This document shows, in pieces, positions 45,359 to 56,420 of a stretch of DNA of 64,000 bases. The notes under the pieces were generated by a model. It made no database searches. It saw only the letters and a program-made list of their open reading frames with translations, and had not been told where the DNA came from. A program made the position numbers and the translations under genes. Each line of letters begins with the position of its first letter. Positions within the stretch are counted from its first letter, which is position 1. Source of the stretch: Cafeteria roenbergensis (taxonomy: Eukaryota; Sar; Bigyra; Bicosoecida; Cafeteriaceae); contig VLTN01000033.1 of NCBI GenBank assembly GCA_008330645.1, forward strand, positions 124,001 through 188,000. The letters run 5' to 3'.

Positions 45359-45716
45359 CCTTGCAGCGAAGACGCCTGCGCGGCACTCCCCAAGTGTGGT
45401 TCCTGCCCGTGCCCTGGACTCCTGGCGCGGCGGGCTGCCAGCGGCTGCTGCTGCTGCTGCGTGGCCCGGCAGAGCCTCACCCGCTTCCAAGGTTGCGGAG
45501 ACAGGTGAGCGTGTCGAGCGGCGCAGCGGCGCTTGCGCACGCGGCAGGCTTCCGGCCGTACCAAGGCGGAGGCCCTTGCCCCCGCCCGCCACAACTGTGC
45601 AGCGGCCTGTGTCGCTTGTGCTGGGGCGAGTCGCGGCGGCCTGGCGTCCGGTTGCAGCGAGGCCGTCGGCCGCGACAACGCCGGCAACGCTCGGCTGAAG
45701 GCGCCCCAGCCCGCGC
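45359..45716. other. Divergent promoter region
   Basis: 358 bp between the FAM210-like and 2311-aa genes. No gene is seen. It carries one copy of the GGCAGAGC octamer at about 45468. Confidence 0.45.
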
Positions 45717-48700
45717 ATGGAGTCCTTCGTTCCAGATGGCGGCGGCCCGCCGCCGGCGCTGTCGCCGCGCGTCAGGTCCGTGTCCGAGTCGCAGGGGCGG
45801 GCGAGGCTCGCGCAGCAGCTTGCAGGCGCCGAGCCGGAGGGGTTGCCAGCGCCTCTCGCCCCGCAGCCTGCGGCCGGTGCCAGCGCAGCGGCCCCAGTCG
45901 CGGCGTGGGAGGCGGGGGCGTGGACGCGCGCCCCGCCCAGCTCGGCCGGCGAAGGCTGGGGCGGCGGCGGGAGAGGCGGCGGAGGCACGCCTGCGCTGTT
46001 TCCGTCAGCCGTGGACGCCGTGGCGGGGCTCCTGGGCCGGCTGGCCTCCGGGGAGCGCGAAGCAGCGGCCCTGCTCGCGGCCAAGGATGCTGAGGGGCGG
46101 CGCCTGGCTGCCGAGGCGGCGCTGCTGGGCGGGGCGGCGCTGGAGCTGCTGAGCGGGGCGCCGTCCGCGGCCGGGCTGGCGGCGGCCCCTCCGGCGCTGC
46201 TGGGCGGCGCTGGCAGGGCCGCCCAGGAGACTAGCTCCGTGCCTGTGCCTGTGCCGTCGACGCTGATGGGAAGGCTTGGTGCGCTCGGTCAGGCGACGCT
46301 CTCAGCCGAGGGCGAGCGAGCCAGCGTCTCTCACTGGATGTGGAGGCCGTTGCTCGTCGGTCTTGGCTCTGCCGAGCGACTCCCTGGAGCAGAGCTGCGT
46401 CAGTCGGGCGAGGTTGGCAGGTCCTCCCCGACAGGGCCCCTCCCGCGCCACCTGGGGCCATCGGCCTCGGCAGCTGCTCGGGCGGCTGACGGGGCTGACT
46501 CGGCTGGCGGTGGCGCTGGCGGTGGCGCCGGCGCTGGCGGTGGCGGTGGTGGTGGTGGCGCGCGCAGGTGGGGGGCGTGGGTACTGGGGGCTACCAAGCG
46601 ACGTCGCGCTGAAGGCTCAACCGGTGGCTCTGCCGCCGGGTCGGCAGGCCATCGCGGCACGGTCAGCGGCGTTGCCGGTGGCGGACGAGTTGCGTTCGAC
46701 AGCGGCAGGTATCGAGGGGGAGCAGGGAGCGGGGTGGTTTCCGGCCCGGCTGTTCGTTGCGCCGACGCGCTGTCGCTGCCGCGTCAAGGACCCCCCGCTG
46801 CGGTGGAGGCGGCAGCCGGCTCATGGGGCCTGATCGCTTGCCGGGGGTGGATCTGGCAGGTGGGGGGCGCGCCGGAATCGCAGCCGCCACTGGCAGAGCT
46901 GCAACGTGGAGGGGCAGGGGCGGCGAGTAGCGCGGCGGCCGGCGACAGCGGCGACAGCAGCTTGGGCGGCGAGGGTCGCCCGCTGCGGAGATTTGCGGAG
47001 TTGCGCTTCGGAGTGGCGCGTGCCGGTTCGCGGGGAGTCCCCGTGCTGCGCTGCGAGTGGCGACACGCGAGCGACCAGGAGTCGCTGGCGTCGCCAGAGG
47101 CCGCGGTGCGGGTCGCTGTGCCTGCCACAGTGCTTGCGGCCTGGTCGGTCCCGGTCCCCGAAACCAAGACTGCAGCAAGCGCGGACAACGCTCCGCCGCC
47201 GCTCGGCTCGTCGGTGAAACGTTCCGCCGCGTCGCCCACGTGGCGTGGGCGTCGTTCCAGCCTTCCGGGACTCGGCTTGCAGGGGTTGCGATCGTCCTTG
47301 TCGCCGTCGAGCAGGCATGGCCGCGAACTGGCTCTGTTGTCGTCTGACGCGGGCCCCCCCACAGGGGCCCTGCCCGGACCAACCTGGGGCGCCGGCTCCT
47401 CCGCCGAATCGTCTCCGCAGTGGTCCACGCCCTGGCCAGCCGGCGCGGCGGCGTTTTGTTTGGCCGGGTCGCTGGGGAGCGGCAAGCAGCCTGGCGTGTG
47501 GGTTGCCGAATCCGCGCCGCAGCGAGACGCCTGGGTCACCGCTGCCTCGACCGTCGCAGCCGCGCTCACCTGCCCCTCAGCGGCTCTGCCAGACCCGAGG
47601 CCGGCATCAGCTGACAGGGTGGTGGCTGCAGCTATGGCAGCCGGCGCTCTGGAGGCCACCGCAGCCGGGCTGACTGGCCCGCGGCGAGGCAGCGTCCGGT
47701 CGGTGACTCCCCTTGGACAGGCGAGAGACGCGGGGGCGTCGCCCTTGCCTGCTTCCCGACGTCGCACCGAGAGTGCTTCCTTCGACGCAACCGTCGGCAG
47801 AGCATCGGGCGACGTCGGGATATCCGGCAGAGCTTCGAGCGGAGGCCGCACCAACGACAACGACGACGACGACGATAGCGAGTTCGGAGGCTCTGACCCG
47901 GAGGACATGCCAGCGGCGGTTTCGGCCGCCATAGACAGGGTGCGCGGCCCCGCATCACCTGCGTCGTGCCGGTCGCCAGCGTCAGCTGCCCGAGGGCAGC
48001 GCGCCATCGGGGGCGTGTCATCGACCCTTTCGATGCTTGGGCCTTCCCAGGCCGTGAGCGAAGTGGCTCTGCTCCCAGCCGAAGTGTGGCCGTGTGCCGT
48101 TGGCACGGCGTGCGGGCTCTACCAGGTGGAGAAAGACCTCCCCCGCGACAGGGTGTTGGTCTTCGGGTGGGACGCTATCACCGGAGCACCCGCTCGTCGC
48201 TCTCGCGCGCGAAACCGCCGGCAAGCGCGCCTGGGACCGACGTCGTCGCCTCGTCGGGCCAACGACCCCCGCCCGCGGCAGGCCGTGTCGGCGCCAGCGG
48301 TGCGCGAGTTCGGGGGGGCGGGGGCCCCGGGCCGAGGGCGGTGGGCTGTGGGACTCGCAGGCTACATTGGGCTGAGGCTGCAGTCGGTGGCGCGTGCGGC
48401 GGCCGTGGCGGTGGCTGAGGGCCGCGGGGAGGCGATGGGCTCTGCCAAGGTGATGAGCGACTCTGCGGCGCTCACTGCAGCTTGGACCATCATCAGGGCC
48501 TTCAACCGAACGTCGTCCACTGGTGATGTGTTTGCGACGCTTCATCGGCTATTCATTCCACCGGGGGCGACTGTGGCGCTCTCTCCCATGTCCGTCACGG
48601 CAGAGCCACTGGTGATCGGCTGCGGGCTGTGGCCCAGACCCGGTGCGGGGGCGGAGTGGGTCGACGTCTCCGACGCGGAGGCGGCCTTGCGATCGACTGA

Positions 48701-48884
48701 TCCTGCCGGCGACGGCACGGAGCCAGGCTCGGACGCGACAGGCTGTGGCAGTGACGGCCAGCGGCAGAGCCAGGGAGGCAGCGACGGCGGGGGGGACAGT
48801 GGCGGTTGCGGTGAGGGCAGCGACTCGACAGGCAGCGGCGACGGCGACTCAGTGGCTGGTGACGCCGCTGGTGACTCAGCGGCA

Positions 48885-48915
<31 letters not shown>

Positions 48916-51900
48916 GCAGCGTGCGGTGGCCCGTTCCGCCTGGTATGGTGCTGTGGCGGTGGCCGGACGTGGCTGGGGCGGTCGCAGGCGCGCCGGTGGA
49001 AGGATTCGGGGGAGGGCCTCCCGTCTCGTGCGACCCAGACACGACGGGCGCCAGGCCTGGACGCCGTGGAGTCAAGCGAGGCGGCGGAGGCGGAGGCGGC
49101 GGCGGTGGCGGCGGCGGCGGCGGAGGCGGAGCAGGGCTTGGCACGGTGCCTCCAGAAGCGGCTTCGCCGACTGTTGACGTCACGACTGCCTGCGACCAGA
49201 CTGACGCCGTTGACCCGGTGGCTGGCTCTGGAGGCAGTCATGGCGACGCCAGCCGTGGGAGCACGCCCCCTGCCGAGCGAATCAGCGGCATGTCTTGGAT
49301 GAGTCAGACGGCGATCCCTGATGCCTGGGTGACAGGGCCCCTTGGGGCCCTGCCAGGTCACGTGTTGCAGGCAGGCGTGGAGTCAATCAGCGCTGCCGGC
49401 CGGACAGGGCCTCCGTCGGCGCCGCCTAGGGCGCTGATGGCGATGCGGGCTCCGGCAGAACGATGTGCCGTGCTGGTCACCCTATCGTCTGTGACTGTTT
49501 ACAAGGTCGTGGACATTGGCGGGGCGTCGTCCTCCGCCGGCAGAGCTGGCTCTGCCGCGCGGCGCGGCGGGGGCGGAGGTCGGTCGTCCGACTGGCAGCT
49601 GCTGGCCACAGTCGCAGCGCGGCTGGAGCGGTCGATGTGGGTGGACGTCGCCACAGGGGCGGTCGTGCCTTCGCTCGCAGGGTCCACTCGGCTGTGGGTC
49701 ACTCGAGGGCGCGCGGCCCGCCGATTGACCCACGCAAGCGCCGTCACCGAGGCCCTCCGGGCGTGGGGTCTGCCTCCGCCCCCCCAGGCTGCGGCGCCTC
49801 CAAGCGGGCGCGAGGCTGACGCGGAGGCCGAACCTGGGGTCGATGCGGCGTCGCGACCACGCCCAGATGGAGTCGCCTCTGGCCAGCCGGACGCCGTGGC
49901 CTCTGCTGACGCGAAACCGCTCTTGCGGCCTCACCGACCAGCCGCGTCAGGGTTCTACGCGGATGGTCTGCCCGTCGGCGCGGGCACCTCTGCAGCCGGA
50001 CCCAGCGGCGCTGCTGGCTCCGCTGCCGGAGCGTTGGAGCCACAGCGGGCTGCAGAGCCGCCTCAGGGCGTCAAGCTCCCCCTCGCTCCCGAGCAACGCG
50101 GCTCTGCCGCACCTGCTCTGCCTGGACCGCAGCCAGCTGCAACCGCGGGCCTCCTTGGCTGGACTGTGGAGGATATGGCAGAGCTGATGGCAGAGCTCAC
50201 GGCAGAGACGGTCCCAGTTGGCGGAGCAGAGCCGACGCCTGCGGGCGCAGCCGGGGGCGGCGCCGAAGTCACGGCGACTGCCATCCAGCCGAAGGATCCG
50301 GAAGGGTCGGAAGGATCGGACGAGTCCCTTTCTGAGGCGCCGGGCTCTGAGCGGGCTCAGGCTCAGCGCCAGTCTCCAGCCGAGGTCCCCGGTGAAACCG
50401 CGGCGCCCGTCGCTTGCAGTAGCCCGCCGGCGGGCAACCTCGGCCAGCCGGATCCATCTGCCTGCCGGGCAGAGCTTGGGTCGGCTGAAGCGGCTCCTCC
50501 GAGCGACGCCCGGGCTCGGCGGTCCAGCCTTGAACCCGCGGCCGACGACGAAGTGGCCCCGCAGCCCAGAAGGATCCTTCCGGTGGCCCTCCCAGCTCCG
50601 CGGTGCCCGACTCCCAAGCAGGCAGCGGAGCGGCCAGCAGAGCGCCTGGACACAGCCGAGCCGGCCGCCGAGGCCATGGAGGCCTCAGACGCTGGTAGGC
50701 TCCCGCCGGCGGAGGCTGCGAGCAACGACGACCCCGGGACCTCCGATCCTTCCTACAAAGCAGAGCCGGGCCTGTCCGTCCCGCTGGATGACGTGGCGGC
50801 TCTGCCGGTGATTCCCGAGTCCGAGAGCGGCGACGATCGCAGCTCCCCTGCTGAGGGCAGGGCGTCTGTGCCAGCGGCTCCGGGTGCAGCCGTAGCAGCA
50901 GCAGCAGAGACGCAGCCAGCAGCAGCAGAGACGCAGCCAGCAGCAGCAGCAGAGACGCAGCCAGCAACAGCAGCAGAGACGCAGCCAGCAGCAGCAGAGA
51001 CGCAGCCAGCAGCAGCAGAGACGCAGCCAGCAGCAGCAGAGACGCAGCCAGCAGCAGCAGAGACGCAGCCAGCAGCAGCAGCAGAGACGCAGCCAGCAGC
51101 AGCAGCAGAGACGCAGCCAGCAGCAGAGACGCAGCCAGCAGCAGCAGCAGAGACGCAGCCAGCAGCAGCAGCAGAGACGCAGCCAGCAGCAACAGCAGAG
51201 ACGCAGCCAGCAGCAGCCTGGGCGCAAGACACATCGAGCCTCGCAGATCCTGACCACGCCGACGTCAGTGGCAGAGCTACCGTGGATATACCCGACGTAC
51301 CGTCATCGGAGGCCGGCTCTGGGCGCGGCGAAGCGAGCGAAGGCCGCTCAGGGGACGAGGCTGCGCCGGCGAGCCAGACGTCGCCCGTCCCAGGGGTCGC
51401 GCCCGCGCCCCCGGACGCAACGCTGCCAGAGGTGGCGCTAGACCCACTTGCCGAAGGGTCGCCGCCGCGGCTGGAAGGGTCAGGCTCTGTCCGTGAAGTG
51501 GAGGGCAAACAGAGCTCGCCAAACGAAGGCGCCAACAATGGGCAGCCGTCTCCCAGTATCCAGGCAGAGCCACCCACTTCGCTCCAACAGGCTGACGAGG
51601 CTGCAGCGGCTTCAGATGGCTCTGCCGAAGACTCAGCCTCTGCAATCCGAAGCGGCGTCGCAGAACATGCTCCAGGCAGTCCCCCCAACGGCGTAGGCAG
51701 AGCCAGCGAGGCCGGTGCTCGGCACTCAGAGGGCCCGGACAGCTCCCAGCCGGCGCAGCCCCAGGCGTCACTGGCCAGTCAGCCGCCAGTCACCCCCACG
51801 TTCGGCACAGCTCGCGACGCTGCGGTGCCCGGGTGGAGCTCTGCCAGCAGTGCGTCGTCGTCGATCGCGAACACGGGCTCTGCCTCCGGCCCGGCGACCC

Positions 51901-52652
51901 CCGCGGCGGTGGGTGGCGTCGTTGGTGCGGGTCTTGGTGCTGTGAGCGGGAGCGCAGCTGCGTTCAGCGGGCAGTCCCTGACGCCGGGGAAGCCTGGGGC
52001 GGCTGCGCGGCTCGGCCTGCGCCGGGGCATGCGGCGGCCGGGTCGCTTGCATACGGGAAGCTTCGTGCTGCAGGCTGGTGCTGGCAGTGCCGCGGGCTCT
52101 ACCGGGTTCGACGACCTCGCAGACAGGCCGGGGACGGTCCCCGCGCGGCTGCGGGGGTCGCCGACGCCTGCAGCTGTTTCGGCGGCTGCCGCGGCGGGCG
52201 CCGGTGCGGCGGCAGCTGTCGGGGCGAGGGCTGGGGCCTTGTCGAGCCTCTCCCCCGTGAGCCGGTCGCGGCATGTGGGAGTGGGCGGAGGCGGGTCGCC
52301 GCCGGCCTCCGCCAGCAGCCGCGCAGGAGCCCGCGCTGGGGGGCGGGCAGCTCTGCCGCTCGCGCGGAAGCTGTCGCGAGCCCAGCTGAGGGAGTCGCTT
52401 TCGTCGCTCACTCGCCCCACTGCCTCGATGCGAGCCAGGGCCGCTGCCAAGGCAAGGCCCGACGAGGCGACTGGTTGGAGCGGCGTGCGGGGCCACGCCA
52501 GTCGCAGCGCAAGCAGCGCCGGCGGCCGGTCCCGCGGCCACCCGCGCTCCCATGGCTCTGCCGCGTCGATTGGCTCTCCTGGAATGAACGGCTCTGCCAC
52601 TTCGCGCGGTGCAGCGCCCGCCCTGCCGGGCGTTGACGAAGGGCACCCCTGA
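45717..52652 (+). CDS. Giant low-complexity protein (2311 aa), possible PH-like region
   Basis: A single uninterrupted 6.9 kb frame from ATG 45717. Most of it is Ala/Gly/Ser/Pro-rich. Ordered-looking parts are residues about 371-615 (RGWIWQV, then FAELRFGVA, then VWVAESAPQRDAWVTAASTVA), which loosely follow a PH-domain plan split by inserts; about 780-960 (VALLPAEVWPCAVGTACGLYQ, then LTAAWTIIRAFNRTSSTGDVFATLHRLF); and about 1240-1360 (VLVTLSSVTVYKVVDIG, then LERSMWVDVATGAVV). Poly-Ala (about residue 1056) and poly-Gly (about 1121-1140) runs and a 14-copy ETQP repeat (about 1725-1835) are present. The C-terminus is Arg/Ser-rich. The frame holds about 35 copies of GGCAGAGC/GCTCTGCC. Function unknown; hidden introns are possible. 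Confidence 0.6.
49078..49137 (+). repeat. GGC/GGA microsatellite encoding poly-Gly
   Basis: In-frame run of GGC, GGA and GGT codons, about 20 glycines, in the giant low-complexity protein. Confidence 0.85.
50893..51222 (+). repeat. 14-copy 18/21/24-bp coding minisatellite (ETQPAAA)
   Basis: Tandem units built on GCAGCAGAGACGCAGCCAGC, encoding ETQP separated by two to four Ala/Thr. I count 14 ETQP copies. Unit lengths of 18, 21 and 24 bp all preserve the frame, so length change is by CAG-type triplets. It is likely length-polymorphic. Confidence 0.92.
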
Positions 52653-53103
52653 ACTGCGTGCGTGGGGCGCCGGTGGGTGGGGCGCAGCGGCAGCGCGGAC
52701 CCCGGTGGGGCGTGGTGCGCTCCTGTGGGGCTGTCCTGGTCCGGGGTGGTCTGCCTGTTGCGGTGGCAGGAGCGGGTCTGGCTGGCGTGTGAGCTGGCCG
52801 GCGCGGCGGCGGCAGAATCGCACGGAGCTGAGCGACCGACAGGTACGGTCGGCACAGCCACGCGTCGCCTATGCGCGGGCGGTGTGTCCATCGTGAGCAT
52901 GCCGACCTGTCAACGGTCGTCGTTGTCATGCAGGCATCGCGCTCTCGAGTCCGGCAGAGCAAGCGAGCAAGCTGTCGCACGCACTGACATACATAGTTCA
53001 AGCGAAGCCCGGCAGCGAGGGCGGGGGCAGGGGCGGGGGCGGGCAGCGTGGGGCGTGTGCGCGGAGCGGCGGGGCCGCCATCGAGACCTGAGCTCAGAGC
53101 GGC
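52653..53103. other. Convergent intergenic
   Basis: 451 bp between the giant protein stop and the Rab stop. It is G/T-rich just after the stop (TGCGTGCGTGGGGCG) and has a GGGGGCAGGGGCGGGGGCGGG run near 53026-53046. No gene is seen. Confidence 0.45.
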
Positions 53104-53868
53104 CTAGCAACAGCCTCCGCTGCTGCCACCGGACCCCGCAGCCTCTGACACGACGAGCGACGGTCGCGACCCAGCCTTGCGCGCGACCGCCACCTCCTGA
53201 AAGAACCCCGCCATTGGCGACCGCTCCTGCGCAGCGGCGCCGGCCGCAGCCTTGGCCGCCTGCTGCTTAGCAGCAAAGGCCGGCGCCGCGTCGGCGAGCA
53301 TTGCGAACGCCTGACGCACGCCAGCTCCCGTCTGGGCGGACGTCTCGCAGTACAAAGCGCCGATCGACTCCGCAAAGGCCCGGGCCTCGGCCGTGGCGAC
53401 GGCGCGGGAGCTGGGCGAGATGTCGGTTTTGTTGCCGATGACAAGGAAGAGGACGTGGGGCGTGCCGGCGGTGGACTGAACGTTGGACAGGAAGAACGGC
53501 AAGTCGTCGAACGACTGCCTGCTGGTCACGTCAAACACCAGCACCGCGGCAGCGGAGAGGCGGTAGTAAAGGCTGGACATGGCGCGGAAGCGCTCCTGCC
53601 CCGCAGTGTCCCACAGCGAGGCCCGCAGCGTCGCGTCGCGGCCCTCGATTGTGTGTTGCAGAAAGCTGACCCCCACCGATGGGCACACCGTCCTCAGGTC
53701 TGCGTGGGGCTTCGTGAGGCGCCCGAGCAGCGAGGTCTTCCCCACCGACACACTCCCGATCACGATCACCTTGCCCTCGATCACCGGCCGTCGACCGCCC
53801 GTTGACCCGACGGAGGACGCGCCAGACCCGGCGTGCGAGGCGCCAGCAGGGCGCGCCGCCGCAGCCAT
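53104..53868 (-). CDS. Rab-family small GTPase
   Basis: Vesicle-traffic GTPase, 254 aa, single exon. The start is taken at ATG 53868; the frame continues upstream only with non-ATG codons. Nucleotide-binding motifs are G1 GSVSVGKTSL, switch I SVGVSFLQHTI, G3 WDTAGQERFRAMSSLYYR, G4 NKTD and G5 ETSA, all intact with the catalytic Gln. The C-terminus ends SGGCC, a double-cysteine geranylgeranylation signal. A Gly/Ser-rich N-terminal extension of about 25 residues precedes the G domain. Switch I SVGVSF in place of IGVDF leans towards the Rab5/21/22 endosomal group, but the subtype is uncertain. It diverges from the HMG-like gene. Confidence 0.92.
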   Translation of the reverse strand: MAAAARPAGASHAGSGASSVGSTGGRRPVIEGKVIVIGSVSVGKTSLLGRLTKPHADLRTVCPSVGVSFLQHTIEGRDATLRASLWDTAGQERFRAMSSLYYRLSAAAVLVFDVTSRQSFDDLPFFLSNVQSTAGTPHVLFLVIGNKTDISPSSRAVATAEARAFAESIGALYCETSAQTGAGVRQAFAMLADAAPAFAAKQQAAKAAAGAAAQERSPMAGFFQEVAVARKAGSRPSLVVSEAAGSGGSSGGCC

Positions 53869-54287
53869 GGCGTCCGCCGAGCTCGGCGCTCCAGTCGAAG
53901 CCACTGCTCAGCGAGGCAGTGGCCCAGCGGTCCACGGGGACGGAGCCCCCCAACGCGCAGAGAGCGGTCGCGGAACAAAGGGCAGAGCGGGGGCGCAGTG
54001 GTGCGTGCCGCGGCTGGCCGGCTGTGTCTGCCAGGGCGGCAGCGAGGCGCGCTTGCGCTCCCACGCCAGATTGCCAAGGCTCGATGCCTGGGCTCTGCCG
54101 GCCAGGTCGGCAAACTCAAAAAATATCGCCAGTCAAACGGCAGCCCCGCCATGCAGCCGCGGCGCGGCACAGCCGAGCTGCGGGGGCGGCAAGTCCTTGC
54201 GCCGGCGCTTCTCCCCCGCTCGCCTCGCCTCCGGGACAGGCCGTGCATCCGGCCCCGCCCTGCAACCGTCCTCCCGCGCTGCCGCCC
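53869..54287. other. Divergent promoter region (Rab / HMG-like)
   Basis: 419 bp between divergent starts. It contains AAAATATCGCC at 54120-54130, shared with the dioxygenase upstream region. No gene is seen. Confidence 0.45.
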
Positions 54288-56420
54288 ATGCAATCTGAAC
54301 ACGCCTCCACTGCCGCCGCGGGCTCGCTGCCGGCCCCGGGCAGCGCCGGCGCGCCTGCCGCGGGCGATGCGGCGTCCGCCGCTGCCGCTGCCCCGGGCTC
54401 GGGCGCGGCTCCGGCTCCCGCCGGCGCCGGCTCGAGCTTGACGGCTGTTTTGGCAGGCCTCGGCTTGTCACCTCTGCCTGCCCTCCCGCTCCCGGAGGCC
54501 CGCCCAGGCCGCCCAGTCGGGCCGACTGGAGAGGAGCTTTCCGCCCTGTGGTCGCGCGCGGGCCTCGACGTCGTGCTGGGCAGCGAGGCCATCGTAGGGG
54601 CGATCGAGCAGGCAGGGGATGCCGCGGCTTCCGCCGACGCCCCCGAGGCCGCACACGTGGACCGCATCGTGCCGGCCATGCACGCGGTCGCGCGAGAGCT
54701 GGCCTCTACCATGCTCCGGGCCATGGGCGCGCCGCCGTCCCCCTACGACGAGGCTGCCGCTGCCGAGAGCTCCGCGCGGGCAGCTTCCCGCGTCACGGCG
54801 AGCAGCACTGTGATCGAGGCGGTCGCAGTTGCCGCAGCCATATCCCAGGTCATGCGCACGATCCAGCGCCGCCCTCCCTCTCAGATCACCAGCCGCCGCG
54901 CGGCAGGCTGCGCTGTGATGGCGCAACAGGCGCTGGATCTCGACGCGGAGCAGGTGGCGCTGCTGGCAGAGCACATCCAGGCAACCAGGGCCGAGAAGCG
55001 GCCTCGCGACGACGACGACGACGCGCCGCAGCCGGGCCAGGCAAGCGGCACCGCTGAGACCAAGAACGACGCTGCCGGCTCCTCCTCCTCCTCGTCCTCC
55101 TCCTCCTCCGGCTCCGAAGCCGCCGCTGCCGGAGCCTCGGCAGGAGCGTCCGCGCCGCTGTCGCTGGAGGAGTCCCTCCGCATCGTGTCCCCCGCTGTGG
55201 CCGCGCGTTTCGTCGCCAAGCGAGCACGCGTCGCCGCGGACGCCGCTCTCGTGCCGCCGGCCAATGTCGCCTCCGACAATGGCGCTTCGGCCTTTGCGCT
55301 CTGGGCCGCCGACCAGCTCTGCAGCCTCGCGAAGCGATCCCTCCACACCGGAACGTCAGGCGACGTCGACGCGTCTCAGGCACTGGCAGAGCCCGACGTC
55401 GCCCTGCTGCTGCTGCGCCGCTGGACCGGCCTGCCGCAGCAGGAACGGGCAAAGTGGATGGGCAGAGCCCTCACCCTCGCGGCGGCGGGCGCGCTTCGCC
55501 CAGTGGCCGGCGCCACCCTCGCGCCGGCGGAGCAGGCTCACGCCCGCGCAGTGGCCGCGCTCACCAAGGCAGGCGTCTCGGGCGCGGCCACGCCGCCCGC
55601 CCCTGGGGCGGGCGCAGCAACCAGTGCAGCGGCGCAGGGCACCGTGGGCGGGTCAGTGAGCGCGCAGGAGGTGAAACCGTTCCTCGACCCCGACGTGGCC
55701 GCCGCCGTCTTCGCCGCTGCCGATGCCGACACGGCGACAGCCACGGCCATCGCGGGCATGCCGCGCGCGGACGACCTCCCCCACGTCCCCACGCGGCCCT
55801 TTTGCCAGTTCGTGCGGTCGGCACGGAGCCGCATCGCGCCCGCCCAGCGCGGTTTCGCGTCCAACGCGGAGTTCATTGGGGCGATGCGCGAAACCTGGGC
55901 TTCCGACCCAGCGGAACAAGACCGGGTTGCGCTTGCGCAGAGCAACTTCGCCAAGGTCGTGGCGATACGGAGCGAGCGGCTGGCAAAGTGGGTGCGAACC
56001 ACCGAGTCGTCCACGCGCCAGGAGCTGCGCGACGCCTTCGCCGAGACGTTCGAGGCAGTCGGCGCCCCGCTTCCCGCTGGGCTGGGCGCCCAGAGGGCGG
56101 CCGCGGCGGCGGAGGGCGGGAACGGACCCCCCAGGCAGCCGCTCACGCCTTTCCTGGCCTTCGCCGTGGGCGTCAGGCGGCAGATGCGCCGGTCGCTGCC
56201 GGGGGCTGTGCCCGCCGACGCCCCCGTCAGGGCGTCCGAACTGGCAGTGCGCGACGGCATTGAGATGCAGGCCATCGGGCGGGAGTGGCGCGCGCTGGCA
56301 CCCAAGCAGCGCGCTGCCTTTGAGGAGGTTGCGCGGTGCGATCGCGTCCGCTTCGCCACCGAACAGCGGGCTTGGGAAGCGCGCTGCGCCATCGAGGCGA
56401 CCGAGGCCGCGCTGGCTTGA
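54288..56420 (+). CDS. HMG-box-like nuclear protein
   Basis: Single exon from ATG 54288, 710 aa. The last 95 residues (about 617-704) follow an HMG-box plan: PLTPFLAFAVGVRRQMR, then IGREWRALAPKQRAAFEEVARCDRVRF, close to the P-x-x-x-F/Y...G-x-x-W-x-x-L...Y/F-x-x-x-A-x-x-D pattern. A second, more divergent box may precede it (about 503-575, RPFCQFVRSARSRI, then WVRTTESSTRQELRDAF). The N-terminal third is Ala/Pro-rich with helical segments. A KRPRDDDDD stretch and poly-Ser (about 264-276) could include a nuclear localisation signal. DNA or chromatin binding is inferred from the box only. Confidence 0.68.
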   Translation: MQSEHASTAAAGSLPAPGSAGAPAAGDAASAAAAAPGSGAAPAPAGAGSSLTAVLAGLGLSPLPALPLPEARPGRPVGPTGEELSALWSRAGLDVVLGSEAIVGAIEQAGDAAASADAPEAAHVDRIVPAMHAVARELASTMLRAMGAPPSPYDEAAAAESSARAASRVTASSTVIEAVAVAAAISQVMRTIQRRPPSQITSRRAAGCAVMAQQALDLDAEQVALLAEHIQATRAEKRPRDDDDDAPQPGQASGTAETKNDAAGSSSSSSSSSSGSEAAAAGASAGASAPLSLEESLRIVSPAVAARFVAKRARVAADAALVPPANVASDNGASAFALWAADQLCSLAKRSLHTGTSGDVDASQALAEPDVALLLLRRWTGLPQQERAKWMGRALTLAAAGALRPVAGATLAPAEQAHARAVAALTKAGVSGAATPPAPGAGAATSAAAQGTVGGSVSAQEVKPFLDPDVAAAVFAAADADTATATAIAGMPRADDLPHVPTRPFCQFVRSARSRIAPAQRGFASNAEFIGAMRETWASDPAEQDRVALAQSNFAKVVAIRSERLAKWVRTTESSTRQELRDAFAETFEAVGAPLPAGLGAQRAAAAAEGGNGPPRQPLTPFLAFAVGVRRQMRRSLPGAVPADAPVRASELAVRDGIEMQAIGREWRALAPKQRAAFEEVARCDRVRFATEQRAWEARCAIEATEAALA

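Noticed and set aside
50893-51222. CRISPR-like array
   Set aside because: Units are contiguous with no unique spacers and lie inside a eukaryotic coding frame. It is a minisatellite.
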